Source: Globisporangium splendens
Lineage: Eukaryota; Oomycota; Peronosporomycetes; Pythiales; Pythiaceae
Length of the DNA stretch: 64,000 nucleotides
Reading direction: 5' to 3'
NCBI GenBank assembly: GCA_006386115.1
Contig: VFIW01000028.1
Span: 205,416-269,415, forward strand
The notes under the pieces: generated by a model
What the model was told of the DNA's origin: nothing
Databases searched by the model: none
Seen by the model: only the letters and a program-made list of their open reading frames with translations
Translations under genes and position numbers: made by a program
Part shown: positions 19,454-28,161 of the stretch, one piece after another
Layout: every line of letters starts with the position of its first letter
How positions within the stretch are numbered: the first letter of the stretch is position 1

Positions 19454-22400
19454 CGTCATGGTAGCGTTTCAGCAAACCCACGTAGAACACGGGGTGCGTT
19501 GCCATTCTCGTTGGGAGATCGAGCTTGTAATTCAAGTCTCCAATCTTCTCCACAACAGTGTATGGCCCGATGAATCGTGGCAACAACTTACTCCCGCTGG
19601 GGAGCGTTGTGACTGCATCGTTTGGTAGGTTTTTAATGCTTAAAAGCACTTTATCACCCACACAAAACGTTTGTTTGTTCTTTCTACCCGATTTATCGGC
19701 GTAGAGCTTTTGCTTGTCTTGCGCAGCAGCTAGTTGGTCGCGTACGCGACGCAACAATGCTGCGCGCTCATCGACAAATTGCCGCGCTGCCGCGACGGCT
19801 TTGTCTTGCTTTTTCGTTGCTCTCGCAGCGCGTGCTGCAGAGAGATCTATTTCTGCGCCGGTGGGTGACACCGCGCGTCCTTCCATTCGTGGCTGACGCT
19901 CACACGAGCAGTCGCCTGATTCCGTCTGAGACTGGCTATTTTTAGCACGAGTACCGTAACTCAGTACCGTGGGAGAGCCATCTATAGACACACGAGTACC
20001 GTAACTCGGTACCGTGGGTGATCCATCTTTAGGGACACGTGTACCGTAACTCAGTACCGTGCCCGACATGTCAATACTCTGCGTGCTGTCCGGTAAGACC
20101 GTGACAGATTCGGAACGCGATCGCACAGGCGGCGCATCGCGCGCGTCCACGTGAGCGGTCGACACCACGTCCGGTGACGGAGATCGCGCGCTCGCATCGA
20201 GCGCAGCGAGTTGCCCTCCCACCGCAGAACGTTCGACGCCCTCGAACAGAGTGGCGGGTACGCGCGGGTGCCGCAGTGAGTTAAAATAGAACGGAGTCAC
20301 GGCCGTAGAGGCGTGCTCACTGCTATTTATAGCAAACTCGGCGTACGGCAGCCAGCGGCTCCAGTCGCGGGGATGATCGACAGCGATGCTGCGAAGAATA
20401 TCCTCGACGACACGGTTCACGCGCTCAGTTTGCCCGTCTGTCTCGGGGTGATCGGCAGTGGACAACGCCAGATCTGTGCCGAGCAGGCGAAAGAGTTCGC
20501 GCCAAAAGGCAGCGGTAAAACGCGGGTCCCGGTCTGATACAATAGACTCGGGCAAGCCGTGATAGCGGAACACGTGCTCTAAAAATAGGCACGCCGTCTC
20601 TTGCGCAGTGACATGCTTGCGCACAGGTGCAACATGCACCATTTTGCTCAGTCGGTCGACGAACACGACGACGCCTGTGTTGCGCGCCTTGTCTTCCGGG
20701 AAACCGAAGACGAAATCCATGCTGACCGACTTCCAGCAGTCTTGCGGAATCGGCAGCGGATGCAGCGGCGCTTTGTTCTTGCCCGCAGGCTTCACGCGCT
20801 GGCACTGCTCGCATGAGCGTACATAATTGGCCACCCATTTGTATTGGTGTGGCCACCAAAACACATTAGACACTTGCAAGAAGGTCTTTTCACGTCCGAG
20901 ATGCCCACTCGCTGGTGCATCGTGAAACTCATGCAGGATCGAAAGTTTCAGATCCTGGTCATGCGGTACATACACACGCGGGTAATCAAAGTTGGACAGT
21001 CGATGCCACAACAACCCGTCGTGGTAACTAAACCGAGCAAGCTTTGACTCGAGTTTGGCAGGCAATGACTCTTTGGACGAGCCGTCAAAGTGAGCAATCA
21101 ACAAGCGACATTCATCGTCCTTTGCATAAAGCGACTGAATGTTGTCCTTGAGCTTTGTTTGCACTCGACTGATGCTCAGATGCATGAGATCAGGAGTGCG
21201 CTCCAAACACAGGGCGTCAGAGCTGTCGTCAACGCTCGACTCGTAATCTGGACGGCGCGAGAGCGCGTCCGCCAGAACATTTTCCTTTCCTGGTTTGTAT
21301 TCGACCCGAAAGTTGAACTCGGAGAAGAAAGCAAGCCATCGCGCCATTCGCTGCGATAAATGGGGGGAATTAATCGCGGTCCGCAAGGACGCGTGATCCG
21401 TGTACACAACGAACGGTGTCGCACCCAAAAGGTGGACCCTGAACTTCAAGAGGGCGTACTTGATCGCAAGCAGCTCCTTGTCGTGCACAGGATAATTCTT
21501 TTCAGCTGCTTTAAGCAGTCTGCTTTGGTATGATACGACGCGCTCATGGCCGTCATCATCCTTCTGCATCAGCGCACAGCCAATTGCAAAATCGCTGGCA
21601 TCGCACACGACACTGAAGGCTTTCGTGTGGTCCGGCAACGCCAGGACAGGAGCGCGAACTAGCGACTCCTTCACGTCAATGAATGCATTCATGACATCAT
21701 TCGTCCAGTCCCACTCGACATCCTTTTTCAAGAGATGCGTGAGCGGACGGACTCTTGCCGCATAGTTGTGGCTGTACTTGTGCAAGTAATTTGCCAAGCC
21801 AAGCCACTTGCGCAAGTCCTTGACATTCTTTGGGATCGGCCAGTCGGCGATCGCCTTGATCTTCTCTGGGTCCGCGCGGACGCCAGCTTTGCCAACATAG
21901 CAGCCCAGGATCGGTATCTCTGAGGCGCCAAAGATGCATTTCTTCAGGTTGCAATACAGACTGTTGTCTCGTAAGCACTGCAACACTGAGCGCAAATGTC
22001 TCTTGTGCACGTCAACGGCACTGAGATCTCCTTCGGCACGACTGTGCACGAAGATGTCATCGAAATAGCTCGGTGCATACGCACGATGAGGACGCAGAAG
22101 ATGCGTTACCAGACGGTTGAACGTCGCTGGTGCATTCTTCAAACCTTGCGGCATAACGAGCCACTCCCACAGCATCCCGCTGGGTGTGCTTACTGCCGTC
22201 AAGGGAACGTCACTCTCTCGCATGAGGATCTGATAGAACCCATCCATCAGATCCAGTGCGGAGAACACTGTCGAGCCGCCCATGGAGTCGATCAAGACAT
22301 CCTTTCTTGGGATCGGCGTTTGTGCTGGAATGGTGGCGGCGTTCAGCTTGTTGAAAGCGTGAACAATGCGCCAGCCACCAGTCGCTTTCCGCACACAAAA

Positions 22401-22739
22401 CGTGGGTGAGCTATGTGGAGACTTGCTTTCTCTCACATGACCGGCGAGGGCTCGTTTCGCGAAGAACTCGTCGATTGCCTCAACCTGCTCGCGGGGCAGC
22501 GGCCATTGTCTGGTCACGCAATATTTGCTCCCGGGCTCGAGGTCAATCTCGTGCCGTACGCCACGATCAACGGGCAGGGCACTTGGCACTTTGTCGGGAA
22601 ACACATCTTTGAACTCCCACAATAAGTCAAAGTATGGACTGCCTTTCACGGCGTCCCAATCCTGAGCAGCAAACCGTTTCTGTTTGTCTGGCTCCAAAAC
22701 ACTCTCATCCGCAGTGGACGAGGTGCATAGGTTCGCCAC
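18879..22739 (-). CDS. pol: Element B pol, 1286 aa, RT to chromodomain
   Basis: The frame is uninterrupted. RT has SALDLMDGFYQ (about residue 160) and SYFDD at residues 225-228. RNase H follows (VCDASDFAIG, KELLAIKY, YTDHASL, LADALSRRPDY). The integrase has its HHCC finger (HEFHDAPASGHLG, CEQCQRVK) and a complete DDE (SMDFVFG, VSDRDPRFT, GQTERVNR). A long linker with tandem SYGTRV repeats, the barrel GDKVLLSIKNLP and a C-terminal chromodomain (THYLVKWRGY, SSWEPAE) complete it. The apparent start at 22739 is a GTG. Upstream homology continues in another frame, so a shift or lesion joins it to the protease part. Confidence 0.92.
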   Translation of the reverse strand: MANLCTSSTADESVLEPDKQKRFAAQDWDAVKGSPYFDLLWEFKDVFPDKVPSALPVDRGVRHEIDLEPGSKYCVTRQWPLPREQVEAIDEFFAKRALAGHVRESKSPHSSPTFCVRKATGGWRIVHAFNKLNAATIPAQTPIPRKDVLIDSMGGSTVFSALDLMDGFYQILMRESDVPLTAVSTPSGMLWEWLVMPQGLKNAPATFNRLVTHLLRPHRAYAPSYFDDIFVHSRAEGDLSAVDVHKRHLRSVLQCLRDNSLYCNLKKCIFGASEIPILGCYVGKAGVRADPEKIKAIADWPIPKNVKDLRKWLGLANYLHKYSHNYAARVRPLTHLLKKDVEWDWTNDVMNAFIDVKESLVRAPVLALPDHTKAFSVVCDASDFAIGCALMQKDDDGHERVVSYQSRLLKAAEKNYPVHDKELLAIKYALLKFRVHLLGATPFVVYTDHASLRTAINSPHLSQRMARWLAFFSEFNFRVEYKPGKENVLADALSRRPDYESSVDDSSDALCLERTPDLMHLSISRVQTKLKDNIQSLYAKDDECRLLIAHFDGSSKESLPAKLESKLARFSYHDGLLWHRLSNFDYPRVYVPHDQDLKLSILHEFHDAPASGHLGREKTFLQVSNVFWWPHQYKWVANYVRSCEQCQRVKPAGKNKAPLHPLPIPQDCWKSVSMDFVFGFPEDKARNTGVVVFVDRLSKMVHVAPVRKHVTAQETACLFLEHVFRYHGLPESIVSDRDPRFTAAFWRELFRLLGTDLALSTADHPETDGQTERVNRVVEDILRSIAVDHPRDWSRWLPYAEFAINSSEHASTAVTPFYFNSLRHPRVPATLFEGVERSAVGGQLAALDASARSPSPDVVSTAHVDARDAPPVRSRSESVTVLPDSTQSIDMSGTVLSYGTRVPKDGSPTVPSYGTRVSIDGSPTVLSYGTRAKNSQSQTESGDCSCERQPRMEGRAVSPTGAEIDLSAARAARATKKQDKAVAAARQFVDERAALLRRVRDQLAAAQDKQKLYADKSGRKNKQTFCVGDKVLLSIKNLPNDAVTTLPSGSKLLPRFIGPYTVVEKIGDLNYKLDLPTRMATHPVFYVGLLKRYHDATVDSYPSAGARRSHQGAQTPPIETRARCASPKASSLAERTSRGSASRGHGTPPASDELPSAPSQALSPSASTARFRPDIAGEGYGRLAVAPPKTMRSREPSEPSHLVQPPMLKRSRAPPVPLIDKQGQRHYHVERLLRVQRRKGNTHYLVKWRGYDVSQSSWEPAERLREDVPDLVDAFEAQLRDCHSRE
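19946..20062. repeat. Short tandem repeat in B integrase linker
   Basis: About 2.5 copies of a ~51-bp unit beginning cgagtaccgtaactc encode repeats of SYGTRV-DGSPTV in pol. It lies in the variable linker after the integrase core, where length change is tolerated. Confidence 0.75.
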
Positions 22740-23293
22740 GCGTGAAACGCAGTCGGAACGACGATCTCGCGGATCTGATCACGCTCTAGATCCGTAAGAA
22801 AGAGCTCATAGCTCATTTCTTCGAGGGATACAATCGCCTCAGCGGTACTCGGCGGCTCATGGAGCGCCGCAAATTCAGCGAAGAACACTTCGTCTGATGC
22901 GTTTGCTTCCGGACTGCGTGTCGCGCGTCTGAGCGCCACTTCAACGTGAGCGCGATCTATTGACGGATCCGAGATCCTGTCGAAGGCGCGCAGCGAAGTT
23001 GCTGCTGCATTGAGAGATGGGGCAATCATACGCGAGGCGGCCGTTTCCTCAGCAACAGATGCCAATGCACTGTCTCTCTCGCGAGCTGACAACTTGCGTA
23101 GCCCTCGTCGGTTGATGCGAACACGCGACCTCGCGGTTCTGAGCTCCAGTACTGCACCGTCAGGGTGGTACGAGCTGGTTGGCGCGTGTACACCTGTACT
23201 GTCGCTGTCACTTGCGGGGGCTGGCTCGGATGCTCTGGAGCCGCACACTTGCGCACCAGTGTCCACGTCTGGCTTTCTGGCGCTTCCGCACAA
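22646..23293 (-). other. Pol N-terminal segment of element B in a third frame
   Basis: This open frame bridges the protease ORF and pol. Its end (EPPSTAEAIVSLEEMSYELFL) aligns in position and character with family A's ENPPSSVEELISLPSMSKKTL, so it is genuine coding sequence. It then leaves the pol frame near 22745. Either B uses several -1 shifts or small indels have broken it. Confidence 0.6.
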
Positions 23294-23820
23294 ACTGGGC
23301 TACCTGCCGCAGTTGATCTCTTTGCTGGGCTCCCTGCCTCAGCGCACCTTCTAGCTGGGCTCCCTGCCACAGCGTGAGTGTTTTGAGCGGGGCTCGCTGC
23401 CGCCGCATGTCTTCCTGCTGGGCTCCCTGCCACAGCGTGTTCAAAGCTCGCATCCATTGCGTGGAAATATTCCCGCAACCTTCGCTCTCCATCAGAGGAA
23501 GGGGTGGAGCTTCCGATTGTGCGTGCTCGCCAATCGATCCAAGGCTGATGTTTCGCCAGCCAAGGCATCCCTAGGATGAGGTCGTACCTCGACCCCATCG
23601 CTGGTACCACGAACGTTTCTTTGCAGACAAAGTCGCAAAAACTGAAAGAGAGTTCGACTTGAACCCCTTCAGTGTGTACTGTCGACCCATCGGCCAGACG
23701 CACGATCATCTTCTCGCGCTTGCCACTGTGGACAAGTCGCTCATACGCTTGCAGACTCTGTTCCAGAGCTGCCTTCGAGACGAAGTTCTGTGACGCACCG
23801 CAGTCAACAAGAACCGTCAT
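23026..23820 (-). CDS. pro: Element B protease
   Basis: It starts MTVLVDCGASQNFV, with the catalytic motif DCGA in place of DTGA or DSGA. Its ATG overlaps the stop of the preceding frame as ATGA. The flap region and ILGMPWLAKHQ identify a retropepsin. The C-terminal half has Ala/Gly/Ser/Pro repeats (AGSPA units, 23300-23440), which also appear as a direct DNA repeat (gctgggctccctgcc). This extension is absent from family A. Confidence 0.85.
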   Translation of the reverse strand: MTVLVDCGASQNFVSKAALEQSLQAYERLVHSGKREKMIVRLADGSTVHTEGVQVELSFSFCDFVCKETFVVPAMGSRYDLILGMPWLAKHQPWIDWRARTIGSSTPSSDGERRLREYFHAMDASFEHAVAGSPAGRHAAAASPAQNTHAVAGSPARRCAEAGSPAKRSTAAGSPVCAEAPESQTWTLVRKCAAPEHPSQPPQVTATVQVYTRQPARTTLTVQYWSSEPRGRVFASTDEGYASCQLARETVHWHLLLRKRPPRV

Positions 23821-23952
23821 TTTCTTCTCATAGCCTTCACATCGGCGCTATATACCAACATCTCACTCGGAGCCTTGTTGTCAAGAGCTCCTGGGACTAA
23901 GCTTCCCATCTGCACGACTCTAGTAGTCGGCGACGCCGAAGCTATAGAGTCT

Positions 23953-23996
23953 GTCTCAGTAGAGCGTCCCGCTTCTACCGAGACATTCCGTTTCCC
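23953..23996 (-). other. Predicted -1 frameshift signal, B gag
   Basis: G GGA AAC is in the gag frame at 23990-23996. Five nucleotides later a 10-bp stem can form between 23975-23984 and 23953-23962 with a 12-nt loop (one G-T wobble). The gag stop lies inside the stem. Slippage enters an open frame (KRNVSVEAGRST...) running to 23817, next to the protease ATG. Confidence 0.75.
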
Positions 23997-25135
23997 TTTC
24001 TTGCCACAGCGGATCTGCCACCTCGATGAGCGTGGTTGCTGCGCGGCGTTTGGTAGTCTCTCGCCTGGTTTCCAGTGCGAGGAGCGGGCTGCCTTGGAGC
24101 GGGACACTTCGACTGATAGTGTCCTCGCTTGCCACAATTAAAGCAGGTCACTTCGGCGCTGCTGAGATCCATTGGTGTCGGACCATGGAAGCGCCGCTCA
24201 TTCGTGACTGCTCGGTGGCTGTGATGCGCGCCGTTGTGGCGGCCAGCATTCCAATCAGGTCGGCTGACTCTGAACGATTGCTGCTCAACGAGCGCAATGC
24301 GGATCGCATCTTCCATCGTGGCCGGCAAGCGTTGGTACAACTCCTGACGCGCTGGTCCACTGTTGAGGCCGTTGAGAAACGCAGGCACTTTCACAGACTC
24401 AGGCAAAGGGCTGGTCGTGATCGCCGCGCACAGGCTTCTCATCTCCTGGATGTATCGTTCCAGTGAGAGCTTCCCTTGTTTCAAGGAGAAGAAACGACCT
24501 TGCAACAGCACCTCGTTGTTCGGAGGCTGATACATGGCGGTGATTCTCGCACGGAAAATATCCCACGTGTCGAATGCACACTCATCGGCGAGCAGCGTCG
24601 AGAATGCCCATTCCGACGCTCGACCGCGCAGGTTCGAGATGGCGTAAGACACCATCTGCTCGTTGCTGTCGATGAGCTGAGCCTTGGCGCAACGCTCCAC
24701 GGCGAGCAGCCAGTGGATGAGCTTGTCGCCATCCGCACCATCGAATTTCGGAGCGTCGATCTTGACAGCTCTTGGGCGGGGAGTTTGGGACGTGGGTGTC
24801 TGAGGCGCAGAAGCCGCACTCGACAAAGACGTGGCTGCACCAGCAACCACAGATACCACTCGCTCGAGCGCTTCGCGCGACTCAGCAGCTGAGCGCAGCA
24901 TCTCTGCGGTCAAGCTTGCGGTGGCTTGCATTTGTGCTTGCGCACTTCGCTCTCCTTCGAGGCGCTGAGCGTTCGAGAAGTTCTCGAACTGCTCGAGTCG
25001 AAAGATTTGCTGTTCCGGCGACGCCGAGAGCACGTCTAGGGCGACTTGGTCGCCTAGCGCTTGTGCCATTCGGGTCAGCACACTCCGGTGTTCAGCCGAG
25101 AGGTGCGGGAACTGCGCAGGGTCAACTGACGCCAT
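23975..25135 (-). CDS. gag: Element B Gag, 386 aa
   Basis: The frame is intact, from MASVDPAQF. It has an N-terminal helical part, a Gag capsid-type core (KFDGADGDKLIHWLLAVERC, FSLKQGKLSLERYIQEM), then a CCHC knuckle CFNCGKRGHYQSKC and a basic tail. The slippery heptamer GGGAAAC lies 12 nt before its stop. Confidence 0.92.
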   Translation of the reverse strand: MASVDPAQFPHLSAEHRSVLTRMAQALGDQVALDVLSASPEQQIFRLEQFENFSNAQRLEGERSAQAQMQATASLTAEMLRSAAESREALERVVSVVAGAATSLSSAASAPQTPTSQTPRPRAVKIDAPKFDGADGDKLIHWLLAVERCAKAQLIDSNEQMVSYAISNLRGRASEWAFSTLLADECAFDTWDIFRARITAMYQPPNNEVLLQGRFFSLKQGKLSLERYIQEMRSLCAAITTSPLPESVKVPAFLNGLNSGPARQELYQRLPATMEDAIRIALVEQQSFRVSRPDWNAGRHNGAHHSHRAVTNERRFHGPTPMDLSSAEVTCFNCGKRGHYQSKCPAPRQPAPRTGNQARDYQTPRSNHAHRGGRSAVARKGNGMSR

Positions 25136-25207
25136 TATGAATCCTTGAGGAAGCGATTCAGGCAGTCACCTCTGCCGGGTCGTAGATTGACTACAAGTGC
25201 TACCAGT

Positions 25208-25737
25208 TGTAACCGGACACTTCCGAGTTACGCAGCACGGTACGTGTGTGAGGAAGCGTATTCAACGCTTCTCTCAAGGACTCCGTTCCGAGAGCGGTTG
25301 CCTGCTTCCTGCAGTGCAACAATCGGTTACCTATAGGTCTCTATAGAGTAACCGTCGATAACCAAAGACTCAGTTAACGGTAAAAATGGAACTGTTTATT
25401 TGTTGGAGGTTGCCCTCTGTAGGACAACCTGGATTATCTTTATGTAACTATGAACAATAGCAATCTAAAGTGTAATTACTCCCCATGGGGCAATGAGTGG
25501 CTATGAAAGACTAACGCTAGTTGTCTTATGTGATTGGACGAAATGCATGTTCAATTATGTCCAATTGGAGGCGCCGTCACTCTGGCTGCCGGCTCCACCG
25601 TGAAGGTTCGAGCAAGTACGACGAACCTCATGGTTCGGTCTTAAACTTGTTGCGAGTACTCTACGTACCGCAAGGTTCGGTTTGGTTGTGTGGCACAACA
25701 CAAGTGCGTAACCATGTTACAGTGTAACCCCGTTACA
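25208..25737 (-). repeat. 5' LTR of element B
   Basis: 530 bp. The primer-binding site lies at about 25190-25205 and the duplication gaacc follows at 25738-25742. Confidence 0.95.
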
Positions 25738-25742
25738 GAACC

Positions 25743-26028
25743 ACTGGGCAGCTCCCTGCCGCAGGGTTCCTCCCAACATCGCCAAAAGGCGTGGCTGTAG
25801 GCTAGCATCCTGTCTGTCAATGTTCCTCGCCTTTAAATAGTCTCCGACTTGCTCTTTATACAATTGGAACGATTCTTGTAACGCTCCACTATAAACCGGT
25901 AATTTACATCCCTCTGATTTTTTCTCTGACTCCCGTTTCACTTGCTGGAACTCTCGGATCATCTCTGCTTGCTGGTTTAGCACTGCCAGCATACTCTGCA
26001 ACAACTGGGCATTCGTTGGTTCGTTCAT
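25743..26028 (-). pseudogene. gag: Element C gag N-terminal part
   Basis: The segment starts MNEPTNAQLL with a coiled-coil-like helix (MLAVLNQQAEMIREFQQVKRE), then the start of a Gag capsid domain (LPVYSGALQESFQLYKEQVGDYL). It stops at the B insertion after AAQWFCN. It continues in the same frame at 17189 once B and one gaacc are set aside. Confidence 0.9.
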
Positions 26029-26189
26029 CTTTGTACTTTTCTTGACTTGACTTCACACTCGGTATTTTACGTAACCGGTTTCACTTGACTTGGCAGGCAG
26101 GGACGGGAGTCGAGGTTCTATCTTATGGGATCTTAAAAACCAGTATAATACGAAGCTATACTTTTATTTTTTTATTTCTTTGTTCTTTT

Positions 26190-26540
26190 TTAGTCGAACT
26201 TAGGCGGAGGAACTTGACCTGGACGCAGCTTAGCCTTCCTAGTACCAGTACTCGATGCCGGTGGATCACGCAGCACGCCGCGAAAGCACTCGCTTATCCC
26301 GTCGGACGCGTCGACGATTCCTTGAGCGGTCCGGATTAGAGCCTTCTTTGCGCGTTTCTTCTTCAGCTTGTCTGGACACTTATCCACGTGCTTCTCTAGC
26401 ACTTCACAGATCCGGAAAGCCTTCGTCAGACAGTTTACGAGGTCTTGACGCGCTTTATCAGCTTCTGCAGGTTTTGGCACGCCTAAGTACGTAAAGCTGC
26501 CTTGAATCGGAACCTGCTTGACGCGCGGCTTCTTGGGCAT
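26190..26540 (-). CDS. Small basic ORF between 5' LTR and gag of element C
   Basis: 116 aa, starting MPKKPRVKQV, 409 bp inside the 5' LTR and 161 bp before gag. It is rich in Lys/Arg (KLKKKRAKK) with a helical central part containing several Cys. Extra ORFs ahead of gag are known in some plant Tat/Ogre-type gypsy elements; this one resembles none that I recognise. It could be a captured fragment or chance. Confidence 0.4.
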   Translation of the reverse strand: MPKKPRVKQVPIQGSFTYLGVPKPAEADKARQDLVNCLTKAFRICEVLEKHVDKCPDKLKKKRAKKALIRTAQGIVDASDGISECFRGVLRDPPASSTGTRKAKLRPGQVPPPKFD

Positions 26541-26948
26541 CGAGTTGGGGAGGATATCAAATCTGGGAGTTCACAATCACAGCCTTGATCCTCTAATGAG
26601 GGCTTCACCTAGGCACGCCTGACGATGACACCACGGAATAACACCCTAAAGAACACAGACAGTTAGGGCGAACTCGAGACACCGTGTCACTATTAGAGAA
26701 ACCGAGGTAGACCAGAACACAGAATTACGCACAAAAGCACGACTGGCTCAATACTACAGGAGTTACTGCCACAGAACACCAAAGGGTCAACGCACCGACA
26801 ATGATTCCGGGATTTATGTCACTAAAAGCAACACCCGTTCAGAAAGCGGCTCGAATTACAACCTCGGAGGTGCCTGGCTTGGACGACGACGGCGACTTGA
26901 ACGCTTGAAAACGGCCACACTCCCCCCCGGACGCAAAGTGCTCCCAGA
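26541..26948 (-). other. Element C leader, no gene seen
   Basis: Untranslated leader between the 5' LTR and the small ORF. The only recognised site is the primer-binding site next to the LTR. Confidence 0.6.
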
Positions 26949-27386
26949 TGTAATGGTTTGGGTCTTCTTGAGATCTGATTGGTCGAAAGTCGGAAAGTCG
27001 GTACTTGATTGGATGAAAGTCGGGGACGATGGCTTGGACTCGGAGGAGGAGGTGGCAACTCGATGGCAAATTGGAAAGTGAATTGAATGGAGGACTTAGT
27101 TCGCTAGCGCTACGTCTAAGCCTCCCTGCATGCATGCCTATCCTTTTCTTCAACTGATTCGACTTTTCTTCCTATCCAGGTGTCCTGCCTGCACCTGTAT
27201 TTTTTTCTGACTAGTTCCATATAACTGTATATATTAGTGTTACATATGCATGAGAGCCTGACCTCGAGTTCAAGGTCAGGCACACGTTACACATACCACG
27301 ACGCTCCGCACGCTAGGCACGTGCGAAGTCAGGCACATGCCGATCCTGCGCGCGTGCCTGGCGTGCGAGGTCAGGTACACGTGACA
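26949..27386 (-). repeat. 5' LTR of element C
   Basis: 438 bp, same ends as 12403-12840. Outer flank caagt at 27387-27391. Confidence 0.94.
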
Positions 27387-27391
27387 CAAGT

Positions 27392-27879
27392 CTGGATACA
27401 TGGAAGCACACCTTTAAGTAATAGCAAAACGAATATAAAAAGAGTGCATATATGAATACCAAGCTAAAAGGAAGAGAAGAAAAGAAAAGAAACAGGGAAA
27501 GACGTTGGCCGTAGGACACAAAGAGAAACAAGAGGGGCTCCATGAGAGCACATGCATATCGTAGGAATTCACATGCCGATAAACCATTCATAATTCAACA
27601 TACCGTCTTCCCCACAAGTGTCCCTACCAAACAACCGTCCGACCCTCAATAGAAGAACCTCCACAGAAGCTGCAAAACGTCACATCACACAATATCCAAC
27701 TGAGTACTGAAATAGTGTAGTTACAGAGCGATATCTTACTCCAGTACACATCCGACTCTTTGCTCAAGAGTGATGGTCACTAATGCTGATTCGTATTCTC
27801 GAGAGCTCCTCCAATAATCGCGCGACATGGTGCCGATTACGCCTGCCAAATCCGAGCAACCATTTGCAGAAACACCACT
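27392..27879. other. Rest of relic D LTR, then upstream region of the first cluster gene
   Basis: Up to about 27600 this is probably the continuation of D's LTR; its end is not certain. From about 27740 the sequence resembles the region before the paralogous gene at 41754 (shared agtacac-tccgact, gatggtcact, gcgacatgg). This shows that copia element E landed just before the first cluster gene. An ATG at 27827 opens a short frame that leads into the E insertion site. Confidence 0.55.
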
Positions 27880-28087
27880 GACAGAATACCGGTTTTATGA
27901 TCAGTATTTGGGAAAGGTCTCGGTAGTGCAATGGTATGGCAGTTGGTAGTAAACAGACTGGGCATGGTCTGCATGCATGTGTAGTGAGCTCGTCACACAG
28001 GTGGCGAGCTCAGTCTCCAAGAACAAGTCTCTGTAACAAGTTGTATATCTTTTGGTGTAGCAACAGGGTGAGTGTGCGTTTACGACA
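27880..28087 (+). repeat. 5' LTR of element E
   Basis: About 208 bp, TGACAGAAT...TTACGACA. Near-identity with 33390-33598 indicates a recent insertion. Confidence 0.95.
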
Positions 28088-28109
28088 GGGTTATGAGCCC
28101 AAGACTGCG
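28088..28109 (+). other. Primer-binding site of E, half-tRNA type
   Basis: The site directly follows the LTR. Its complement folds as an anticodon arm, TTGGG-CTCATAA-CCCAA, with anticodon CAT, so the primer would be the 5' half of a methionine tRNA. Drosophila copia is known to use an internal tRNA-iMet fragment with a very similar site. Confidence 0.75.
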
Positions 28110-28161
28110 TGAGCCTGCATAACCGAAGACTTGCGCGCTAGAAAACAAGACACAGAGAACC

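Larger units (their letters stand above)
17190..25737 (-). mobile_element. Ty3/gypsy element B nested in element C
   Basis: LTRs are 17190-17724 (3') and 25208-25737 (5'). The perfect 5-bp duplication gaacc lies at 17185-17189 and 25738-25742. The minus-strand order is gag, protease, RT-RNase H-integrase-chromodomain, with an antisense frame over the 3' end of pol. The primer-binding site (TGGTAGCACTTGTAG...) ends at 25205 and the purine tract is ggggggtgg right of 17724. It is related to family A, with the same layout and antisense frame, but is clearly diverged. Confidence 0.95.
12403..27386 (-). mobile_element. Ty3/gypsy element C, interrupted by element B
   Basis: LTRs of 438 bp lie at 12403-12840 (3') and 26949-27386 (5'). 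The 5-bp target duplication caagt flanks it at 12398-12402 and 27387-27391. The minus-strand order is 5' LTR, primer-binding site (TGGGAGCACTTT..., ending at 26946), a small basic ORF, gag, protease, RT-RNase H, integrase, chromodomain, 3' LTR. Element B sits inside gag. Without B it is about 6.4 kb. Stops and a frameshift in pol make it inactive. Confidence 0.93.

Noticed and set aside
28088..28109. A tRNA-Met gene
   Set aside because: Only the anticodon arm complement is present; no acceptor, D or T arms surround it.
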